A stretch of 34,527 bases of DNA from Pholiota molesta. Lineage: Eukaryota; Basidiomycota; Agaricomycetes; Agaricales; Strophariaceae. This document shows positions 1 to 10,271 of this stretch, piece after piece (position 1 is the stretch's first letter; each line of letters begins with the position of its first letter). The position numbers were made by a program, and so were the translations under genes. The stretch spans positions 1-34,527 of the forward strand of contig JACGCK010000355.1 of NCBI GenBank assembly GCA_014925825.1, written 5' to 3'. The notes beneath the pieces are model-generated. The model searched no databases. It worked only from the letters and a program-made list of their open reading frames with translations, and was not told the DNA's origin.

Positions 1-25
1 TCTTTCCACAGATGCAGTGAAAGCT

Positions 26-782
26 ATTGGGTGACTTTCCATAACGATAACTTGAATTATTTAGAACTTGAAAGTTAAGCGATGTCAGTCGGAGTTTGAG
101 CACGAATATTTACATTTCCACAACGCCCAAAATTGCTGATTTGAGATCAATATCTTGAATTACTGTTCGATCTGATAAGCCATATCAACACCATATCTAA
201 CCCTTGTTTCCTCAAGGATCCTGCTCTGTTTGCAATCTGCATGGTACCGAGGTAGAGGACAAAGATTGGATGAAGAGGAAATGTGGCCCAGATACTTAAC
301 TTTATCAGTGCTAGTTGAGCGCTAGAGAACGGTGAATAGTGAGCACTGCGAGTAAGGAAAGCTTCAGTCAAACAAAAGCAGAACCACGCACAGTAAACGG
401 AGAAATTCAGCGAGAAATTAGGAAAAGAGTAGACTACAGGCAATGTAGTCAGTGAGCAGAACAATCGCGTCGATGACGAAGAGCCTTGAAGCGCTCAGTG
501 CGATGATTGCAATGATGCCGAAGTGCCGCTTGCCAAGCATGACAGAATAGGCAATTATAACGCGCGGCAGGGTCCGACCTGTCAAAAATGACAGCTCGCA
601 ACGTCTCAAAATTTGGAAGAGGGGGGTGAGGGGCCTCCTCTAGATTTGAGGTTTAGACCTGTCAACTGATATTCAAGTTGACAGTTCGGTGGTTATATCA
701 TCATCGGCAACTCGGCGAAGGACCGTATTTAGAGTTAGATATTCTAAATAATTCAAGTAAGCGTTATGGAAAGTCACCCATT
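26..782. repeat. Inverted-repeat element 1 (arms of about 41 bp)
   Basis: Positions 26-66 and 742-782 are near-perfect inverted repeats; both arms share GGGTGACTTTCCATAACG and ACTTGAATTATTTAGAA, with a few mismatches. The roughly 675 bp between them has no convincing gene: its short open frames lack recognisable domains and have no splice or start context. Small perfect inversions lie inside (for example CTGTCAAC..GTTGACAG near 660-685). The structure is that of a non-autonomous terminal-inverted-repeat or foldback element. No transposase is seen and I cannot define a target-site duplication. The right arm abuts and slightly overlaps the left arm of the next element. Confidence 0.6.
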
Positions 783-850
783 CACCCAGCAGATTTGTCG
801 GATCACGTGACCTCGCGCGGGAACTTCTGGTGCGCGAAATTCGAATCGAT

Positions 851-1158
851 TCTAACTAAAACAAGGGGCGCGCAGCGCGCCAATGATATGATACTCAACC
901 CTAAACATTAAATCCTGACCACCAAACCCTAAGCCCTAACACCTAACCTTCCTAAACCGAACCCTAAAAGAATAGCCAGACGTAAAGAGATTCAGATTCT
1001 AACAAACAAGGCGCGCTGCGCGCGCCATAGATATGATAACTCAGCCCTAAACATTAAATCCTAAACCACTAAATCCTAAACCACTAATCCCTAAGCCCTA
1101 ACACCCTAAACTTCCTAAACCGAACCCTAAAGAAATAGCCCGACAGTAAATAGATACA
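851..1158. repeat. Two-unit tandem repeat rich in degenerate CCCTAA
   Basis: Two related units of about 147 and 160 bp follow each other, the first from about 851 and the second from about 998. Each starts with TCTAAC..ACAAGG, has a GC-rich palindromic GCGCGC motif, then a stretch of CCCTAAAC/CCCTAAGC/CCCTAACA words, and ends with CCTAAACCGAACCCTAAA..AATAGCC. CCCTAA is the complement of the fungal telomere repeat TTAGGG, but the spacing is irregular, so this is a degenerate interstitial telomere-like array or simply an AT/C-biased repeat. It lies wholly inside element 2. Confidence 0.6.
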
Positions 1159-1199
1159 ACATATGTAAAAAGAAATGAATGAACTTGAAAATTGAAATG

Positions 1200-1281
1200 G
1201 GACTGGCCAAGAATCGAACACTTGATCTCCGGGAACCAAAAAACATTAAACCACATCAACTTACCATCATGCTAACACACG
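1200..1281 (-). ncRNA. tRNA-like fragment with pol III A and B boxes, possible SINE head
   Basis: On the minus strand, TAGCATGATGG (1274-1264) fits the tRNA A-box consensus and TGTTCGATTCT (1220-1210) fits the B box, spaced as in a tRNA with a slightly long middle. The ends expected to form the acceptor stem (ATCGTGT and CCAGTCC) do not pair, so a working tRNA is unlikely. The T-arm region can still form a short CAAG/CTTG stem. A tRNA-derived SINE head or decayed tRNA copy inside the inverted-repeat element is the best reading. It could also be chance resemblance. Confidence 0.35.
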
Positions 1282-1516
1282 ATATCTGTTATATTGAAAA
1301 TACAATCTACGACGGCAAGTCGTGAAATTGTCACGTGATCCGACAAATCTACTGGGTGAATAGCTTCCGCTCCACAGATGCTACTCGTCCATGCAGATCC
1401 CAATTATATGCAGTCTCAACAATATGCGTCATTCTACTCCGGGTAAAATACTTGATTGATAGCTAGGAGTACATCGTGACAGTCTTGAAAATACCACACA
1501 CTATAAGCGATCTTTC

Positions 1517-2700
1517 TCATCGGGACACCATAGTTCGCCCGCTGCAGATAGAGTACATGTGAATGATTATCAGCCTCGATTACAACTGATAAGCGAACAC
1601 ACCTTGCTGTCTTTCTTTCAGTCGTCGCTACTTCTGTCTTCGCTCTGTTGAGCACCTTCTGGAACTCCGTTACACGATGTCTCATTCTGGAGTGCATATA
1701 AGCCTTCGAGCACTTAATATGGTAATGCAAGTAATCTCGGAACAGCTGCGTCTGCGATATAGTCGCAGCGGCGGTGGTCGGTTTGCCGAAGTGACGAGGG
1801 AAAAGAACAAAGGTAACATAGCCGATTTCTTCACTATTGCGAAGACCTGGGACATGGCGGATTTCGAGCGGAGGGTCCCGACTTGAATACAACACTTGTG
1901 GAGCGTTTTGGATAGAAGGTTGGCGACGGGCATCGACGAATTCCTGGGTACGGTCAGATGAGCCGCAGGTCGAAATAGCGAATTAGCCATACCTGTAGGA
2001 ACACCTTGCCGAATATCCTGTCTGTTTCTTCTCTGAATACAGTCGAGAAGATAACAGTCACCCGATCAGGGGCTGCCTGGATGTACATCGCCTCTTCGTC
2101 TCTGTAATGGATTTGCATAAGCTCTCCCTGTCCTTCTGTGGATTCCAGTGCCTTCTGGGTCGCGAAACCGCGTTCAAAGGGAGCAGCTAGCGCATTACGC
2201 TTCAACAGAGCCAGCGACATCACAAATTCATCGCGAGCCTCTGTGATGATCAGCGATTCGGTCGTAATATGAACGCGCCGTCGAAAGACATACCAGGTTC
2301 TGTAGGAGCCTGCTCTAGATCGATCTCCAAGCTGACATTGTATTCCGGCTCAACCTGAGTTGAGAGAAGGGACCCATATTCGCGTTGCAGTACGTCAAGA
2401 GCTCCGTATTGCACAAGCTCGTCCCAGCAACGAATGTTCATCGACAGGAGTAAGACAGTCTTGCGCTCTGGGGTCGATAGGTGGAAACGAACGTTGTCGT
2501 AATCGACAAACACAACATCTAGAGAACCAGGCCTTCAAAACATAAGATTTCAGTATCTGAACTAGAGCGATGTGTCCTTTACTTTTGCAGTTTCTCAGAG
2601 ATGGTAGTCTGAATAATGACATTATGGGGCTGGAAAGGGAGACAAGTGAGTTCCTTGTCCAAAGGTTCCTCCTCTGAATACTGACCTCCAGCAAAATCAT
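1517..2700 (-). CDS. ARPC2: Arp2/3 complex 34 kDa subunit (ARPC2)
   Basis: Subunit of the Arp2/3 complex, which nucleates branched actin at endocytic patches and the cell cortex. The spliced product is 297 residues, against about 300 in animals. It starts MILLE and keeps family signatures in order: [97 protein letters not shown] and a C-terminus ending ASGRTMVSR. Six exons: 2700-2686, 2608-2583, 2532-2294, 2240-1993, 1943-1603 and 1541-1517; all five introns have GT..AG ends and the frame is kept throughout with no repair. The first exon codes only five residues, so simple ORF calling misses the start. The inverted-repeat elements lie about 150 bp past the stop. Very sure of identity and nearly as sure of the exon ends. 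Confidence 0.95.
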
Positions 2701-3352
2701 GTTTATCAACGCGTAAAGTAAGTTATCAAGCCTTCGAGTGTGTCTTTAAGGGGTATCGGGGCGAGATGCGTACTGGATGGTCTACTCAATGAGCAAGCTG
2801 ATTTGGAGCCCACTGCGCGGTGGCGATGCACTTCCTAATCAGAACGCGTGGGATTCCATGCATTGCATCATGCTTCATTGCATGCACTTACACAATGAAT
2901 GAATGCATTTGTGCAACGGCAGTGACCACCACCGCCATTTAGCGCTAGCACTGGGATAAATATATTGGCCGCAGAGAGAAAAAAAAATCGAATATTCTCT
3001 TGGGTTTTTTTTTCTAAAGAAATAAAAACAATGCTCCAAGGTAAAAACTCATTAACTGTCAATACAGTCGAATAGGCGGAGACATCAGTGGCACATCACA
3101 GTGCATTATCCGAGAACCTACCGTTTAACAGCACTAATAATATACTGTTTCCTACATCCGAGGGTCCGAGTGTAGAAGCTCAAGCCACTTCTGTCTCTCC
3201 TCTTTTATTGGAAACATTACCCACATAATTATTACAAGCCCTGAATATCCGTGAAGTGTAGGATCGCGCATCCCTATTCAGTCGCTTGGCCAGATAAGTA
3301 AGGATGAACATCGTTCAAGTACATGAGTAATAATACAAAAGTCGTGGAGGCG
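2701..3352. other. Intergenic, ARPC2 upstream / membrane-gene downstream
   Basis: No gene is seen in these 650 bp. Around 2826-2914 the words ATGCA/TGCAT recur five or six times in less than 90 bp (for example CCATGCATTGCATCATG and GAATGCATTTGTGCA). This lies roughly 130-210 bp upstream of the ARPC2 start, so it could be a cluster of binding sites for one regulator. Short homopurine and poly-T tracts occur near 2980-3015. No terminator or RNA gene can be supported. Confidence 0.4.
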
Positions 3353-6093
3353 TTACCCCGCCGTAGTATGGTATGAGGGAGCAAGAGAGACACGAGAAAC
3401 GTTAGATCTTCTATTCTCTGACCTGCTCCCTGCCATATTCGTGTTTTGCCGCGTCGACTTTCGTGTGTTAGAAGGACCTGCTAAATTTGACGTCGACGCC
3501 AAGAGGTTATCGCGCGAGTGATCTTGCTCCGCTGATTGTGTAGGTGCGCTCTTCAAGTCGGAGCGGTGTGGTGGAGGGTCATAGATTGACGAAGAATTGT
3601 GAATCATGCTAGGACCAGTCTCCCGCCAGTCTTCGAACGGCGTCAAATTGATTTGGTTGTCATCAGTAGTAAGTTCAGCCAATTGTTTTCTGGTCTTCCT
3701 CCTCTTCCACAAAAATAATACGGCAAGCGTTATCCCGAGAATGAATACTGCGCCGATAGCAATGCCTGCGGCTTCGCCTGCCATACTCTGAGATTTGTGT
3801 GGACTATGTCATCCATTAGAAAACATCAATGAGCTTCAAAAAAAGGTTCACACACGTTTGAGTTTGGACTGCGGCTGAGGTCTACCCAAAGTCAAGAAAT
3901 AAAGGAGTCAGGCAGGGAATCATAGCATATAAGAGGATTCAATGCACCGTATTAAGTGGAGATGTAGAGCCCGTGGATGTGGGTGTCGTTGAGGTCGCCG
4001 TGCTCAAAGTTGGTAGGGGAGGGGACCGCCACCGTTCTCGGTCACAGAAAACTGACAGAATAGTAAGCAGAAGTTTTTAGGATTTGCATCGACTTACAAA
4101 AATGGTGTCATCAATGGCTCCGTGATCAGCAAAGGACATTACAACAGGTTGGAAGTTGGCTGTTGAGACAATCGACGAGAGTCGATAAAATCCAATAGGC
4201 AGCCCAGCAGTCACATTCATCGTAAATACTCCACTGCTACTCGTACCCCTGGTATCGATTGTGGCAGTCAGTGAGAAGATAGAGGGATTTGTAACAGCAG
4301 TCGAAATCTCCTCAATGACGAAGCTGGAATGTCCCATTATCCTTTCAATGTCCGTTTGGTCCGTTTGGATTAATTGTTGTGGGGCGGAGAGAAAATTAAC
4401 AGTTGGATTCGTGCTTTTGCTTGATACGAAGTTGGTGACGTTTAGTGATACCACGAAGGGTGTATTTTGTTTGATAGTGTCATTGAAAGCAGGACTTGTA
4501 AATTTAACGGATGGCTAGGGCAAGTATATGTTAGTCACTGGGATAAGGCTAAAATTTGATTGAAGTTTCTTTACTATATTTTGGACGGAAGGGAGAAGCC
4601 CGATAGGTACAGGGTTACAGGATTCACCTACTGGTTGTGTTCCATTGGTGAGAGGTACACCGGGCAAAGTAGCACAGTAATTGATGAAATTATTTGTCGA
4701 TGTCAACGAGGGTGTGAATGCTATATAGAAAATATTTAGATAGATAGACGAGTACAACAAAACTAGGCGAGCTCACTGCCGGCAGCACCATCCGTGCCAT
4801 CTTGGGAGAATGCTGAACCGATCACGGAAGGATCCAGTGTTAAAGAACTGCTAGGGTCCTGGCGTCTCGCCCCTCGTTTCCATAATGAATAAGAGTTTCT
4901 TTTGGTCTTCTCTTGGGAGGTGAAATGTCGAGCCCATTTCCGTAATGCTGTTTGGCGGATAGACCTTCCACTCTTAGGATTGGGCTGAACTATGAACTGG
5001 CGATTTGTTTCTTCAGAATCTGCATCTGCTTTCAGATATGACTGAGGAGGACCTACATAGACAACATCATTTAGAGAACCATGCTGCGTCAGTGGCACAA
5101 CAACAGGTTGATGATTCGCGGCATGAATGGTTGCTGTCATTCGATAGAAGCCTACAGGCAATGTGACTGTCGTAGAAAGGGACGGAATCATAGGAGTTCC
5201 AACCTCCGTGAAGAAAATTGGCTTCGACGGATCTGTTGGGGACTGCTGACCGAAGGATTCCAGCGCATCGACAACGATATGGCAATGGCCAAGGACTAAC
5301 CCTGCCGAATTAAGCTGTTGGGGAGCAGCGAGGTAGCTCTTTGCTGGATTAACTGCATTTCCGATCGCCAGATTATTCGAAATCAGAGTTACGGAGATCG
5401 GCGAATTCTCCAGAAATACGCCCCCGTTCTGAGGCTCTTGAAATCTCGTTGAAGGCATTTTTGCAGGGGCGGGTATATGTCCCATAGGCGCGGGGTTACA
5501 GAAAAGCTGTTGAGACGGTTCGCCGGTCGTAAGGGTAAAGTTGCCACAGAAATTGATAAAGTTGTCGGTTGAGGTCAAGGATGGAGTCGTGAAAACATTA
5601 TCTATATGGCATTGGAAATAAATCAGTTTTTTTTTCTGTCTTGTTCGAAAGGTTAAAATCTGTCTACCTTGCCCGTTGCTGGATTGTCCATCATTTTCAA
5701 GTCCTGTGGATATGACTTGAGGAAGGAGGGTAGACGAAGATTGTGATGAATCTTGGCGTATATAGTTTATCTTCTCAATGGGAGCGGTGCTACCTAATTG
5801 CACACATTGTCGAAGTTAGAAAATCTACCCAATTCACATGACAATACTCACCTAACATGTCTTTGGACAGCCTGGAACAACTGAAATGGGGAGGTTGTAA
5901 GTAACGCCTGAACAAATGGAAGCGGAGAAGAAGAGCTGTTTTCGCAAAGATGGAGGTTGTACATGGGCGCCCATGCTTATTACTTCAAAGACGAACGTGA
6001 ACGTTGTGAAGTATTGGCATTCAGTATCACTTTCCGTGGATACGATCACAGCGATCACGTCCGGTGAGAACTGGTAAAAATAACTGGATAACG
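3353..6093 (-). CDS. Membrane-anchored protein with two copies of a fungal secreted domain
   Basis: Two copies of one extracellular module occur in tandem. Each begins TPSLTST(D/N)NFIN(F/Y)C, has a CNP(A/V)P(M/I)G segment, then (L/F)(A/S)APQQL, GH(C/S) and a GFYR..N(H/F)QPVV..(Q/D)HG closing motif. Copy 1 lies at about 5610-5050, copy 2 at about 4720-4080. I recall this module from secreted Agaricomycete proteins of unknown function. Next come a Ser/Thr-rich stalk, one membrane helix (GIAIGAVFILGITLAVLFLW, about 3765-3705) and a basic cytosolic tail (KRRKTRKQ). This suggests a cell-surface protein with outside domains. Between stalk and copy 2 the frame holds only if one C is added to a C run at 4016-4024. 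The 5' exon with the start and signal peptide could not be placed; the first open stretch begins near 6093. Two fused or neighbouring genes are possible. Confidence 0.6.
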
Positions 6094-6439
6094 ATCATGT
6101 TCGATGGTTTAGAACTGGTTTAGAGAGGGTTACGCGTTTACGCCGTATGTGTTCTACTAGCAGCCTAAAAATATGGACGATTGATGGATGTGTAGTAGAA
6201 GAGAGTACATAGAAGCTTGTCGTGGAAACATTTCAAATTGCGAAATCGAAACGGCTTTCGGCTTGCGTCATTATGAACAAACACACGCAGGCGCGCTGCA
6301 TCAGGATGCTCGACAGTCGTTGCTTGGTGCTATTTCGACATATTGACCAAACTGAGCGCTGAACAGTACGTGCATTGCATGTGTACCTCTTCGTACACTT
6401 CGTTAACCAGAGTAGATTTTTAACAGAACATTGAACGTG
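6094..6439. promoter_or_regulatory. Shared upstream region of divergent genes
   Basis: About 350 bp lie between the first open frame of the membrane protein (leftward) and the ATG of the FMP52-like gene (rightward), so promoters of both should be here. The missing first exon of the leftward gene may also be inside. ATGATCGTTATCCAG near 6097 starts a short hydrophobic peptide that resembles a signal sequence but does not join the next exon in frame. No clear TATA box or binding site is claimed. Confidence 0.35.
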
Positions 6440-7527
6440 ATGTCCGGTGAGTGGTTTCACTTTTCACTTGCGTTACAAACCCTTCAATTCATTCACTTCC
6501 TGCAGCTTCAAAAAGTGCGCTCATTATTGGGGCAACGGGCCAGACAGGCCGCCATGTCCTGCAAAATCTTCTTGCATCGCCTCACTTCACGCGCGTCGGA
6601 GAATATGGGCGCAGAGTCACTCCTAAAGACGATATCACCACAGGTTGGGACAAGTTGGAGCAGAAGGTTATTGACTTTGAGAAGCTTCAAGAGTCGGGAC
6701 TGAATCAAGGAAACTGGGACGTTGTGTATATCACGTATGTTTCCTGTCCTCTTTGTCCCAAGTCCCAAGTTCAAGTATCGAACAGGTTAGGAACCACAAA
6801 GGCCAATGCTGGAAGTGCGGAAGCCTTTGAGAAGATCGACAGAGAGTACGCATATCTCGCTCACTAGTATTCCGTGCAGACCATTTGATCTGAAAGAATG
6901 CTTCTAGATATGTCATCAATGCCGCCAAACAGGCGAGGAATAGTGATCCATCTATCCCACAACGTTTGGTCTACCTTTCGGTACATTCTTCATGTCTGCG
7001 CCAGTCATTGTTATACCTTGCTCATGTTGTTGGAACCAGTCTACAGGAGCCAACTCCAACTCACCGTTCCTCTATCCCAAGTGAACTGAATCTTATATCT
7101 CCCATTGAATCGACCTTACTGACACAACATTCGATCATTAGGAGCAAAGGTCTTACTGAAGAAGGCCTCGCCAGTATAGGATATACCGACACGATCATTT
7201 TCCGACCAGGATTTCTTGCACAAACCAAGAGGCCGGATCATAGATTCGTAGAAGGTCTCTTTGGAAAGCTGACTGGAGTCCTCTCATATGTCAGCTCTTC
7301 AGTAGAGATTCCAGTACGTGCCTTTCAATTCAAGTCTATTTTCATCATTTCGAGCAAAGTATTGATAGGTCTCTAAACTCGGACGGGCGATATATCTTGC
7401 CGGAAAGCTTGGATCCAAAGAACTTCCACCAACGGTCAATGCAACACAAGAAAGCAAGGGCGACAACAAGTTCACAGTCATCAGCAATGCTGGCGCCCAT
7501 AAACTTGCCGAATCAAACTTGGAATAG
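6440..7527 (+). CDS. FMP52: FMP52-like NAD(P)-binding protein (atypical short-chain dehydrogenase)
   Basis: The spliced protein is 246 residues and resembles fungal Fmp52, reported in the mitochondrial outer membrane, and animal HTATIP2/TIP30. The N-terminus carries the nucleotide-binding turn ALIIGATGQTGRHVL, followed by YGRR, a DVVYIT strand, GTTKANAGSAEAF, RLVYLSS and a YPKSKGLTEE stretch that holds the Tyr-x-x-x-Lys-like pair (Y-P-K-S-K). A late IIFRPGFL motif matches the family. Exons: 6440-6446, 6506-6734, 6786-6845, 6908-6980, 7040-7080, 7142-7313, 7369-7527; all joints keep frame. The first exon holds only ATGTCCG. The substrate is unknown even in yeast. Mitochondrial location is inferred from the family, not seen in the sequence. 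Confidence 0.88.
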
Positions 7528-8000
7528 ATGCATGTATCATACTGTGTAACGGAGCTTGAGGCTAGTTCTGGAACACTTGGTAGTTCATGATGTTCATTGA
7601 TACACTCATCATGTTAGTCATTAACAATGCTTGAAGACTCAAGTCGAAAGGCCGAGAATGACATGAAGGTCATTTTGCAAAAATAGCATGGATGATACAA
7701 GAGGTAAGGAGGGAATATTTTATAATAGGCATATGGAAACAAAGAGGGTATTAGAAATAATATGCGATGGGCTGTGGTACCAGTATCATGAGCGCGATGG
7801 ATACATAGATGATGTCGGTCAGATAGAAATGAGCTTTAGTGGTCGTGAGTGAAAAGGAAAAGAAAAGACGAGAGTAGGTAATTGTAATGGCGACGATTAG
7901 TATAGGTCCTTATTGGCAAGGATTCAACATATGCAATATAGAAAACAACAGAGCAATGATGCAGTGAACGAGAAGTAAAAGCAAAGAGCAACAATAATTA
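7528..8000. other. Intergenic between convergent genes
   Basis: This 470-bp stretch separates the 3' ends of the FMP52-like gene and the coiled-coil gene. It is AT-rich with several short A/G-rich tracts and no usable open frame, RNA gene or repeat that I can see. It should hold both 3' UTRs. Confidence 0.5.
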
Positions 8001-10271
8001 TCAGCCACTTCTCCGGGAAGTTGACAAATTCTGCGACGGCTTCGTGTTGAAGAGGGGTAGCGAGACAGAATATCGCTTTGTAAGCCCACGAAGCTTACTG
8101 TATGTTGTGCTTCGTGTAGATGGCTGCCTTTTCATCCCTTCATTATTGCTGTTATTATTGGATAGCTCCAAGCGCGCGGATGAAGTGATTGACGTCGTCG
8201 TTTGTGGCGGTGAAGATGTAGGCGTAGGCATGGTGGGAGGAATGACTTGCGAGATCTGTGGTTTGACGGCGTCCACATTCATCCACATGGAGGGTATGCT
8301 CTTGGATGGATCCTTGGGCCGTTGGCGGGCAGGAACAGTGGATGAATTATAGATAGCTGCGAAACTTTGCGCCGCGGGTGGTGTTCGAGGGACAAGCTGG
8401 ATTTCCGATGCTGAAGGACTCTGATTCTTAAGGCGAACATACAGATCGTCTGCGGCACGTCCTCGGTACGCATCTGGGGCGAAGCCAGAGCGTTCGGCGC
8501 CTGTGCAAACGCTATCCAGGCTGACCTGCCGCCGTAGCGAAGGGCCGGTACGCGGCAAATCAAACGAGGACAATAAGACGGATGATGCGTTCGCGGCTGT
8601 GGCGTTTATAACACCGTTGAAAGTCGTGAACTGGAGCGGCAGCTCTGGTACAGGGGCTGCTCCTCATGCGGTGTCCGAGCACGTCCGCTGCTTTGTTTAC
8701 GAGCATGTCCGGTGTTCAGACGCAGGCTGCTCTGAGACGCGCGTTGACTCCGCTTCTTCGCAGCATGCACCGAAGACGTGTGGGTAGTGTCTGCAGTCCA
8801 GCTGCTCTTCCGGCTGCGTCCGCTCTTAGCACTGCGGGTGCTGCGTGTGCTCCGAATACTGACTGTATCGGGAACGTCCGTGGCCTCTGTTTCCTTTGCC
8901 TTGAGGTGGACTTGTGGGGGAACGTAAACTGAGGAGATGACGGGGATGCTGGAGAAAGGGGTGTTTTAGGAGTGGTAGAGGAAGGCGTAGATGTAAATGT
9001 CAACAGGGTAGGCGTCATTGGCATCGGAATTGACGATCTGCGATTGAGTGTTGGAGATTTAGGGACAGGGACAATTTCAGCGGTTTCGATGATTGCTACT
9101 GTATCATCTTCAGCAATAGCTGCTTCATAGTCGTCCAATTCCCCAGCTATTTTCTCGGCTTCTTTCCATGCATCTTCTAGTTCAGCTTCGAGCTGCTTTA
9201 TGCGACCGTTTGCAGCCTTTAGATCCGAGGTTCGCCTTGCATAGCTCGCGTTCAACTTGCCACATATCAGATAAATAAACAATTAAAAGACATTTAAGAT
9301 GTGAAACAACGTACTTTGCGTAATGCAATAGCCAATGCGCCCCCCCAATGGATGTCAATCAATTTGTTAATTTGTGCTGCTTGGTCATTAATACTTATGA
9401 CCTCTTCCAGATTTTGTTCGCATTCTGTTATCGTCTCAACCAGCTGAGAGGTTAGTCTAGAAACAACCTTTACACCGTCGTCACCATCTTTTTGATGTGC
9501 CAAATTAGTGGAATTGAGGGCGTGGAACAGCATGGTTCTTCGCTGCACGAGAAAGCGGTATCTTGACTGTCTTTGCGCTTTGATTTCGTCCAACCTTTCC
9601 AGCTCAGCGGGAAGGATGACATCCAAGTTTTCAACAGTGAGCAAGCGAATAAACGACTCTCGAGCTGACGCCCTTATAGCTCTCGAAACTATTTCTTGCA
9701 GCTCCCTGGAGTCGAGAGTCCCTAAACACCCATATTAGACCAATGGAAAATAAGATAATAGTACTTAAATCATACAAACAGCTGCCTCCATCGGTAAGCC
9801 TTTCCACTGAACACTTGTTGTCTGAAACTTGACTGGCGGAGGAGGAATTAACTTTGGAGGAGGAAGGACCGGGACAACCTTTACTTCTGGAATTGGGGCA
9901 GAGTGGGGATCTCTAGATGTGTCGACGGTATCGACATCTGGAAGGTATGCAGGAGCCGACTCTGGCGATGACGTTTCCTCCTCCAAGATTGCAAGGCTTG
10001 GCGACCTCTGGGATGACGCGATCGAGGGCTCCGGTGAATTTGATACAAAACTTGGTGACGCTGTCGTTGGTATTGGGCTTATTGGGACATCCGGCGCTCC
10101 AAACTCTGACAGGTTTAAGCCAGTCGAAGGCGGGGACGTGATGCCATTCTCTAGAATCCGAGACGCTCTGAAGCTACTTTGCCGGGTTCTCGGGCCTAGG
10201 GGTGCTATCTGAGGGCGGTTTAAGAATGTACTGGATCGAACTGCGCTCCGAACACTGGCAGATTCTGACAT
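8001..10271 (-). CDS. Coiled-coil protein of unknown function
   Basis: I do not recognise a named family. Exon 1 (10271-9776) codes a Ser/Pro-rich N-terminus of about 165 residues ending in VQWKGLPMEAAV. It joins exon 2 (9721-9315), a charged helical part (TLDSRELQEIVSRAIR, LDEIKAQRQSRYRFLVQRR). Exon 3 (9256-8001) opens with a strong coiled coil (GRIKQLEAELEDAWKEAEK), then becomes basic and Ser/Arg-rich (SIRSTRSTRSAKSGRSRKSS) and Ser/Pro-rich to the stop. The architecture, an ordered middle between disordered phospho-rich tails, suggests a scaffold. Within exon 3 the coding character jumps frame twice, at the G runs 8916-8920 and 8653-8656. In each case one added base joins the flanking coding frames, so a missing base is likely. 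Extra small introns at these places are the alternative. Antisense reading frames here are shadows. Confidence 0.7.

Larger units (their letters stand above)
780..1362. repeat. Inverted-repeat element 2 (arms of about 32 bp)
   Basis: Positions 780-811 and 1331-1362 are inverted repeats with one mismatch in 32; each arm contains AGATTTGTCGGATCACGTGAC, which includes the palindrome CACGTG. The element begins where element 1 ends, so the two hairpin-like units are head to tail. A 10-bp direct repeat, CCACAGATGC, occurs just outside both units at 6-15 and 1372-1381; it could be the footprint of a composite insertion or chance. Inside are the degenerate CCCTAA tandem repeat and the tRNA-like fragment listed separately. 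No protein-coding capacity is visible. Confidence 0.6.

Noticed and set aside
147..911. Several short open frames within the left inverted-repeat element
   Set aside because: No domain, no codon bias and no splice context; they overlap repeat arms and palindromes, so they are chance frames.
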